Shown: positions 56,349 to 64,000 of the stretch, in pieces
How the letters are laid out: each line of letters starts with the position of its first letter
Position numbering within the stretch: position 1 is the stretch's first letter
Assembly (NCBI GenBank): GCA_011317545.1
Contig: WUJK01000017.1
Location: forward strand, 124,001-188,000
Length of the DNA stretch: 64,000 bases
From: Coniella vitis
Lineage: Eukaryota; Ascomycota; Sordariomycetes; Diaporthales; Schizoparmaceae
Direction: 5' to 3'
Notes under the pieces: generated by a model
Databases searched by the model: none
What the model was told of the DNA's origin: nothing
The model's input: only the letters and a program-made list of their open reading frames with translations
Position numbers and translations under genes: made by a program

Positions 56349-59245
56349 TATCAAACGGGAATGTAAAGGTGTATATGGTATGGCTAGTTTTTGATCAAAT
56401 GAAAGAAGACTTTGGATTAATGGGAATGGCTTCTCTACCAGGGCAAGGAAGGAATGCAAGGTATTTTTTTTTTCCTTTTTTTCTGGGCAAAGAGCGACTT
56501 GAGTGTAATGAGCGACAGAAAGATGGTAATGAACGGCACGGCTGGCAACCAGAAGGATTAGCCACCAAGAATGAAAGAAGATGCTGTATGCTATTGCAGA
56601 GACGACCAAGACGACGGCATGGTTCGAGTCCATATATCTACTTGGGACATGATTCTGTACGGCTCCAGGTACAAGGCCGGGCACAGAATGGCCTGGCCCA
56701 AGCGGGCAAAAAGAGTGACATAGGCTTGGAAACTTTTAACTTTGGCAGACAATCTAAAGCAAACAGATGCACATGCATAAAATCCTATGTAGTAATCCAG
56801 CAGAAGGCAGCCTCGAGTCGTTCGTGGAGAGGCCCGCCAACAGGGCCCCTTGGCTCCTCCAGTTTGACCCAGCCAGTCAGATCACCAGGACTGGATGCGG
56901 CGCAGAGTGTGGTCAGGTTGTGCAACTGGCACCCTGGCTGCACATGTTCAGCTCATCACAGTCCCACATCCAATACGGCTTGCCTGCTCTGCTTTCGTCG
57001 GTGGCAACAACAACAACAAGGGTATCGGTCAGACAGCCGAGAAGCATCTCCACCTATAACGTCTTTTAACCCTTTATATTGTAGTTCGGCGCACATGTGA
57101 GCTGGCCCCCACGTGCAAGAGGCTTTGTGCAGATCCGTACAGTCTGACAGCTCCGTATAATTACTTTCCAGACATCGCTCCGCCTCCCCAAGTGGATCTA
57201 GATATATCCCCCACATGCAGACTCGCTTTCGCAATGAGCATCACAGTCCTTACTGTAAGTACCGTTGTGCTATTACCTTGTAAAGACCACCGCAGGTGTA
57301 ATTTTGCGATGGAAGCATCACGTGGTCCTCAAGCCAATAGGCGTAGTAATGCCATGCAACAACTTACACGATAAGGTTCAGGTGTTGAAAAGAACATCAC
57401 CAAATATGCACGCGCAATATTTCTGGGGGGGGGGTTCACTCGACATAAATAGATGGGTGGCTTCACAAACTATGAGTCTTCCTCCTCCCTATATCTTCTA
57501 TATTGGTCAGTCAAACTGTATGGGTTGCGCCAAGTTACCTTGCAGTGACAATACATACATTGTGGGGAGATTTCATTTGGCTGGCTTGGCAACTTCGCGG
57601 CGCACGCGAAAAAAAGAAAAGAAACCTGTGCATCCTCTGTTTCAGGTCGATCTCAATATCAAGATGCTGCCGAAACGAAAGTTTATCCTCAAAGATCAAT
57701 TCCAATATCCACACGCTCTTCATCGCTTTTATGTGGTCGACGAGCAGACCATGGACCTGAAATTCAGGAAAGGCGCAATTCATCCTGTGCACGAGGAAAG
57801 ATACCATCTTTTTCGCCGAGGTTTGCACAATGTACCGGTAATTCCGTCATGTGCATTGTCCAATGCTACAATAGGGAGGCTTCCAATGCTGGTTCTGACC
57901 TGGATGGAGACTTCGTGTGTGAATTGTCCAAACAAACAATTTCGGATGATGCTTCAAGAGAACGAGTCAGTCTGATGGCTATCAAAACCGTCTTTACGGA
58001 ACGCTGAAAGGACAGAAATACATACTGAACTTGCTATATCAAAAGCTTTTGATAGAAATATATGAAGCAAAGACAACCGGACAGAACGGAAACAGCCGAC
58101 ACTGAAGAAAACGACGGCACTTTGAACCGCCGCGTCACTGGACTAGTAATCAACTCTTTGCTGTACTCATCCTTTCGATAGCCATGGAAGCACAACTACG
58201 CGATGAAATGATCTTCTAGCTGTGTCAGCAAGACCGAAGACTTCTGATTCCTCAAGTTTGTAAGTGTACGAAATCATGTCAATTGATGATAGGAAACAAC
58301 GTCTTTTGGCAAAGAGGTTGAACAGGACTGATGAGATGTTGTTCTTGAGACGGCCCAGCCTTTAGTGAATTACACTTCATGAATTATTCAGGATGAGATA
58401 AATACCTGAGGTGACTTCAATGCCCTCGTCAATTCATGATAAAACCGCGCTTCACAATCTTGTTGAAAATGGTCAAAGGTGTTGTCAAGACCTCGAGGAT
58501 AACATCGAACCGATTAATCACTGCAGCACTATTGGTACAACAATGGCCAACGGAACCAGAGGTTCCATGATGGGTTTATAATTTGACACTTCTTAGTACT
58601 CCATAACTGATTGCTTTCCTTCCTGTCACTGAAGAGATTCTCCGTTATCGAACATTGATGAATACGCCAATCAAAGGGAACGCAAGTGGAACTCTTGAAA
58701 AAAGGAAATTTGAAACTCGGTGTCTACCTAATACCTTATTCAGACGAAGATTAGTTCAGCAGTCAATGGTTATACAGATACCAGTACGTTGATGGAAGAT
58801 GGGCAAGAAACCTTTTCGAAGAAATTGACTTTGGTAATGATACTAGATATTACTCTGAAACTTTGCTAATTGTGTCGTCGACGAGACTGCCGGTGATCGA
58901 CCATGTCCCCTATCCTAGAGCACATTCTGCCTTCCTCGCCTCTGCTCACTTTCGCCGACCTTACTTTCATCCTAGTCATACAAAGATGGGCTTCTCCACG
59001 AGCCGACGACCAAGATTCGAAGTTATCGACATCTTCCACACCATCGACTGTGCAGGCAATACTCCGAAATTCCAAATGACTCCAAAGTCTGAAATGATTC
59101 TCAAGCCTCTCGATCAGTCCAATTTTACCTGGTCGTGGCGGTGGTCGCATTGCAGGTGTAGCCGTAGTCACTGGAGCATCGTTAGCGAAAAAGTTGGTCA
59201 TGGACTCCGAGGCACACTTGACGGAAACGCAAAACGGTCTGCTTC
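56349..59245. other. 2.9-kb gap including an ORF-poor block
   Basis: Upstream of the unknown secreted-protein gene and downstream of the small cysteine-rich one. Frames at 56369-57100 and 57265-57975 (plus) show no motif. From about 57976 to 58862 neither strand holds an open frame of 60 codons, yet the sequence is of mixed composition with short protein-like fragments (for example a KTALHNLVENGQ-like reading near 58440). A decayed gene or transposon is possible but not identified. Confidence 0.5.
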
Positions 59246-59762
59246 TTACCTGTTGGCAACATAAGACAGCTGGCATTGCGTAGCACAAGAAGAGGTGCAC
59301 TCCGCGCCACCAGTCGCAGGGGCACTAAATTCTCAAGTCGTTAGCCCATCAGATTACCTGTCTTTGGCTCCCGTGGTCATATCCTTTTGGAGCCCAGTCT
59401 TGCGATGCCGTTGCCAGATTTTCTCCCCCCCCCCCCAAAAAAAAACAACAGTCGACCACGAGACTGGACGCTGGACGCTAGACGCAAGCACATACATGAA
59501 GTTGATGTTCTGGCAGGATGCTCCAGCGGCGATGCACTTGTAGTTCATGGCGACGGTGTCGCAGACGGGGCACCATCTCTGGTACTCAATGAGCGTCTCG
59601 GTGCCAATCGGGGTGCGGGCAACAAGGGCGCTGGCCGCGCCGACAATGGAAAGAATGAAAGTGGCGGTCTGTGCGATAATTTCTGTTAGTCTTCTATCCA
59701 TTGAGATATTCCCTCTCCCTCCTGGGCATGAATGAGAAGAGCAGCTCTAGACGCACCTTCAT
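59246..59762 (-). CDS. Small secreted cysteine-rich protein
   Basis: Proposed three exons: 59757-59762, 59496-59668 and 59246-59324, giving 85 residues. The first exon is just ATG-AAG followed by a GTGCGT donor. Joining to the acceptor after 59669 gives MKTATFILSIVGAASALVAR, a textbook signal peptide. Without that splice no ATG opens this frame. The mature part has seven cysteines (35, 38, 47, 54, 69, 73, 77) in WCPVC, YKC, ASC, ECTSSC and TQC. Intron 2 (171 bp) contains the poly-G/poly-T tract. Stop is TAA at 59246. A GTAAGA donor overlaps the stop, so a longer spliced form reaching into 58866-59160 is possible, and the odd Cys number leaves the C-terminus open. It is a candidate effector-like protein; no known family was recognised. 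Confidence 0.6.
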
Positions 59763-61143
59763 TGTGATGATGATGATGATGAACTACTAGCACTGCTGGA
59801 CCGTAAAGCACAAGAAACGAACGACTTGGGAAGAAGAAGAAGATGATGATGATGATGATGGGCGGAGAAGAGAAAAAAAAAAGAGAGCAAAGCAAAGCAG
59901 AAAACGGTATCACAAAAGCGTTGTCGGTCTAGAAAGTATATGAAAAGGTCAAGCCAACACAGTCAAGATCAAGTGTCTCAAAACGCTGAGACGATTGGGT
60001 AGAAAATCAGGTTCAGCCACCGCCTGCTTTAGGGACTTCAGGGGCAGCCCCTCCGTCTCCACCAGAAGCGTAAAGTCAAGAGCTTTGATGTCATTTTGGT
60101 GTGTGCAGACTCCCCTCTGGCTGAAATGTTGATCGGCTGGCTAGCGAGTGGTTGATTAGGGGCAATTCACGCAAATGCGAATCACTATCTCTGGAGACGG
60201 GTGGAAGCATGAATCGCCCTGTACTACATTGTGTGTTTGGGGTCTTGGGCTTCCAAAGCAGTCAGAGTGTACATAGTATACATAGTAAAACAAAAGTCTA
60301 GACTGATGATAATGAGGCGCAAGTGCTCGTCCTACGTAGCACGATAAAAACCAAGAGAGTGTTGCTTCTGGCTGTCGGAGTGCTGGTTTGTACTCCATAG
60401 TACATAGCATAGGACTGGTCCATCCATATACATATTACATGGAGATTTCCTTGGAATCGCCGGACAATTGATTCGGAATAAACAAATCTCCCGCGCCTGC
60501 TTTTGAGGCCGCCGTTTCCCATCTCGCCTCCTTTCTCTGTTCGCTCGGCAATAAATGCATGCATGCATATCATGGGCCGTGGGATCGTCGGTGCCACAGA
60601 GCGGCTGTTTCTCTTGAAACATTGGTGGATCAAAGAGCAGCCAATGAATGGTCTTTTTCGAGGCCTTGCAGGAAATACCATCGAACGGACCCTCTCTGGC
60701 TTTTGGATGGGGGGGGGGTTCCGACGTCAAGTCACTGCGATGATGAGGACCCTGGGTTTCTTTCCTAGAGATCGTATTTATAGAACACATAGTAGCGTTG
60801 GCTACGTAGTATGATATTATACTATGAATGCAGAACAAGTAAACAAGTAGGGAGGGTCTGCACAACAAGATTTTGCATTCAAGTTAGTGCCACGACTATG
60901 GTAGCGTACAGTAAGTAGCAAGCTCAATCTTGATTCCAGGTCAACTTTCGTACAGAACCATTATGCACATATTGATACTATGGCGATGTAGGAAGTACTT
61001 CACAGTACATAACTATAGATAGAGCAGATTTCAGAGTGATGGGGAGAGCAGTCACAGCACGGTGAGGGGGCGGAGGGACCTCCATCTTCAACGCCCATTA
61101 ATTCAAGAACAAGTCTTCCTTTGATGGTACACCCCGCCATCCT
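59763..61143. other. Intergenic, 1.4 kb
   Basis: Upstream of the small secreted protein and downstream of the Zn2Cys6 gene. Contains (GAT/ATG)n runs near 59766-59782 and 59838-59860, a one-mismatch GTAC element at 60269-60279, degenerate relatives near 60397, and the inverted repeat TAGTAT-GATATT-ATACTA near 60806. No gene is seen. Confidence 0.6.
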
Positions 61144-63827
61144 TCAAAAGTTCATAGAGTCCCATGGCACGAATATTGCAGAGAGCCAGGGATCGTCGGC
61201 AAAGTTGGCAAAGAACGGGTCCTGTACGTCTGGGGGTGGCACTTGGATACCGGTACTGCCCGCTGGCATCGCCGCAACAGGCTCCATGTTGCCCAAAGGA
61301 TCCAGATGCTGTCAAGTAGGCAACATGTTAGTGCGCTCCATCTCTCTCGCTCGCTGATCCGAGTGTGAAGAGCAAATCAGCCTCATCCTGGACGTACCGG
61401 GAAATCTCTCTTGATGCCTTGCTTGATCAAGCGCATCACACGTTCGGCTTTGGCCCAGACAGCTGCAAACATGGTCAGTAAGGTGTTCAATTCTGGGAAG
61501 GGAAAGCCCAGAATGTCAACTTACTAGCATGAGTACAGTCCTCGGTTGGCGGCTCATCATCGGCAATGGGAATGGCGCTGGTCGCCGCAGCCATTTGCTC
61601 CGCAACGTGGTCCAGCACAGCAAATAAGGGCACCCTGCTCGTTGCCTCGGTCGGGTCCCACCCGGGGATGTTATCAAGGGTGCTGAGCCGGAAGAGAGCC
61701 ACGATCGAGTTGAGGAGGTGCACGAACATGTTGAAGGTCAGGCCCATGTATTGAGACGGCGCAATCCTGTTCCACGTCTGGAAGAAGTTTTCCAATGCGG
61801 TGAGACAGCTCCGTAGGGCCTTCAGCCGCTTCATGGTATCTATATTGTTGGTCGACGGCTCGACGTTGAGAGCCATTTCGTGCACAGCGACTTCTGTTCC
61901 ATGTAGATGAATCAAGACGGTCTCTGTACAGAGTTCCATCAGCCGCCAAGTTTCCTGAGAAGATTGCAATGCACGTACCATTATTGACAAGGCTTGGCGC
62001 TAACGTCCTCCGCAACTCTTCCAATTGCGAGCTCAACGCCTGGTGGAAATACATGGGTATTCGAATCTCCCCGCTGAGGGCCTGTTGGATCGCAAGGTCG
62101 GCTATCTGCAAGCCTACAAGAGCAGCCCTGACCTGTGCGGCGAGAATAGAATCGCCTTCCCACTCTGGCTGGTCCATGAGCGTCCGCAACGACTGTTCCA
62201 TAAACTGGGTCCAACGAAGCGGGTTGTCGCGCCTGGCCATTTGCGAATAGCTGCAGTTTATCACGTGTGTCAGTTTGTGAAGGGTTGCAAGAGAGCAATG
62301 GCAGACATTTTACGGCTGGCTGTCGAGAACAAGGAATGTACTTACTTCGTTGTCCACACGTACAAGGCGAGAATGGTCCTCCTCTCCTCCATTGTGCGAT
62401 TTGTATTGAGCGGAGGTTGTCGACAAGGATGCTTTGGTAGCCACAGCTTCTTGATATATGTAAAGGCCGTCTCGCCAGTCAGGGTGGTGAAACCCAGATC
62501 TTGGGCCAGAGCAACGGCGAGATTCGTCCAAAAGGACATCCAAGGCTTGTCCGACGTATGGCAATGCGGCCATTGCAAGAACACCATCATGCCCTGGAGC
62601 AAGTCGAGACTTCTCTCCACCCCTTGAACTACCTTGGTGGCCACTATCTGCCTCAGCTTGTCCGCAACTGCATTGGCCTGCCTCACAGACTGTGATGCAC
62701 ATGCCATGATACTGAGCCACAGGATTGGATGAGCCTGGCGAAAGTCCCTAGAGGACAAGTTGGGAGGTAGGAGCAGCATCGGGCATCGCCGCAGCATATC
62801 TCTCCGAAACAAGGCCAGGTTTGTCTCGGCTACATCTGGGGTGATGAGATCTATGTCAAGGCCAATTGTATCAGCAACATGCGTCTCCATATAGTCCAAA
62901 TCTTCGCTGAAAGGCGAGCGAGCAGCCAGGAAGGGAAGGATAAGTAGGACGAGTCAAGTCGCATGTGAATGCATAGACAGACAGTGAGTAACCATACAGT
63001 CATATTCAGAGCCTGGACATGTGTCGGTTGGGCTGGTGGCAGCAGTGGAATAAGCTTCGCCAGGAATACGCCCTGCAGGACTTGGATTCGAACTCGAGAC
63101 GGATGAGGTCGGCGGAACGGCCGTGGAGCTTGCTGAGATGGACTGACAGCTCGTGCCGGCTACCAGATTGTTGGCGTTGCTCGACGACCTGATGGTGGTT
63201 TGGGAGCGGATCAATGACACCAAGTCGTCCAGCTTCTCTTCCAGGTGAGCCGTCCTTGAGCCTGGCGTTTTGCGAGGGTTGCGTTTCCGATTTGGCACGG
63301 ACGCCTTACACTCCTTATTGAGCCGGAAACATCTACACTCAGCGACACATTTCGAATCCAGAAGTTAGACCACGTTCAGACGAAGCAAGTAGCATGTTGA
63401 TCTTGACGATTGCCTGCTGTCGAATGAAACAAAATGATGCTTTTCTTCCCAAGAAGGAAAACAGAAGAAAGGTCTAGGGAGAATGAAGAGCCAACAAAAA
63501 TCGAGGTTCAGTGACAAATACACGATGTCCAAATATAAAACTCGGGGCACTGGAGAAATTCCAAGCCACTTGGAGTAGATAAATATGTGTAATGATAAGA
63601 ATGCAGTCTTCACCAGCTCGCAAGAGTTTGGCAACAGTGTGAGCAGCGAATTTGGACACAAGAGAGACTCACCTCTCGCAGGCTCCTCCAACATTACGGT
63701 GGATACATTTACACTTTGCTTTTGCGCAGTTTGTGCACGCATGGCCGTATGGTGCTGGCGTGCCTGTCTTGGACGCGTCCGAAGCCGCGGGCGACCTTGT
63801 AACACCCCGTGGAGCTGAGGGTTGCAT
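61144..63827 (-). CDS. Zn2Cys6 binuclear-cluster transcription factor
   Basis: Seven exons: 63673-63827, 62998-63332, 62346-62901, 61979-62250, 61525-61923, 61398-61462 and 61144-61308, giving 648 residues. The start is the ATG at 63827 (MQPSAPRGVTRSPAASDASK). The zinc cluster is split by intron 1 and complete: Cys31, 34, 41, 50, 53, 60 in CTNCAKAKCKC...CERCFRLNKEC. It is followed by a basic linker and a short coiled coil (TAHLEEKLDDLVSLIRSQ). The middle region (about 180-560) is helical, as in fungal regulators: LFRRDMLRRCPMLLLPPNLS, HPILWLSIMACASQSVRQ, TILALYVWTTN. The C-terminus is acidic and aromatic (DPFFANFADDPWLSAIFVPW), a likely activation segment. The exon 3 acceptor is AAG, used instead of a CAG 5 bp upstream, because only it keeps the frame. 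Targets are unknown. Confidence 0.88.
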
Positions 63828-64000
63828 CGTGTGTGTTATTAGACGTCGTCGCCACACTCTCTGTACGCGAAAGAGGAATAGTGGGGCCTTGCAGTACCGC
63901 AACGCTTTGCGTACAACAGCAGCTGCAGAAACGGACTTGATGCAGCCCGATTCACACCCGGGAACGGAAACGGTATGCTATAGCGCCTTGTTGAACGGCG
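63828..64000. other. Right-edge sequence upstream of the Zn2Cys6 gene
   Basis: Probable 5' leader and start of the promoter of the transcription factor gene. The frame is open upstream of the chosen ATG but starts from TTG only. Confidence 0.6.

Noticed and set aside
56369..57100. 243-codon plus-strand frame
   Set aside because: No ATG in a good context, low-complexity composition, and runs through the promoter of the secreted-protein gene on the other strand.
61925..61979. Very short 24-nt intron (GTACGT to TCTCAG) in the Zn2Cys6 gene
   Set aside because: Below the size of fungal introns and leaves the wrong phase. The TACAG site 31 nt further gives a 55-nt intron with a CTGAT branch and keeps the frame.

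Overview
The window is nuclear DNA of a filamentous ascomycete (Pezizomycotina, most likely Sordariomycetes). Genes are interrupted by short spliceosomal introns (55-340 bp, GT...AG with CTAAC/CTGAC-type branch sites), coding DNA is GC-rich, and the gene set is typically fungal: a GH72 glucanosyltransferase, GH64, WSC, a fungal rhodopsin-like membrane protein, Zn2Cys6, Ytp1 and Alb1. No rRNA, convincing tRNA, CRISPR or intact transposon was seen. About 54 percent of the window is intergenic by my gene models.

Layout. 0.5-3.9 kb: Alb1 (ribosome export) and a Ytp1-like membrane protein, both minus. 6.1-7.7 kb: a trypsin-fold protease-like protein with a complete H/D/S set. 9.2 kb: a possible small protein behind a GA microsatellite. 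13.2-18.8 kb: a GPI-anchored GH72+CBM43 glucanosyltransferase, a promethin-type lipid-droplet protein (minus) and a GH64 beta-1,3-glucanase. 19.4-21.1 kb: a DUF89/ARMT1 metal-dependent phosphatase. 23.1-27.1 kb: an APC-superfamily permease and a WSC-domain membrane protein. 27.5-30.4 kb: peptidyl-tRNA hydrolase and, divergently, the BAR protein Rvs161/Hob3 (7 exons). 31.0-32.7 kb: a fungal rhodopsin-like 7-TM protein. 32.7-38.3 kb: a 5.6-kb gene desert. 38.3-45.8 kb: an alpha/beta hydrolase with a bacterial-type C-terminal beta domain, a membrane-anchored sorbosone/pyranose-dehydrogenase-like quinoprotein and a 255-residue secreted six-cysteine protein of unknown family (all minus). 47.2-53.5 kb: a bestrophin-like channel and, divergently, AP-2 mu (apm4). 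54.6-56.3 kb: a large secreted protein of unknown function. 59.2-59.8 kb: an 85-residue secreted cysteine-rich protein. 61.1-63.8 kb: a Zn2Cys6 regulator.

How the genes relate. No biosynthetic cluster is visible. Loose themes are cell-wall glucan (GH72, GH64, WSC), endocytosis/actin (Hob3 and AP-2 mu) and several secreted or candidate effector-like proteins in the gene-poor right half.

The most unusual signal is not a gene: the 11-mer GTACATAGTAC occurs exactly at least seven times, and with one mismatch at least seven more, always in intergenic DNA. It sits among other GTAC-ended or TA-rich short inverted repeats, with five copies within 1.6 kb at 49.25-50.83 kb. By chance about 0.03 exact copies would be expected in 64 kb on both strands. 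All splice models were derived by eye; exon coordinates are given in each entry.
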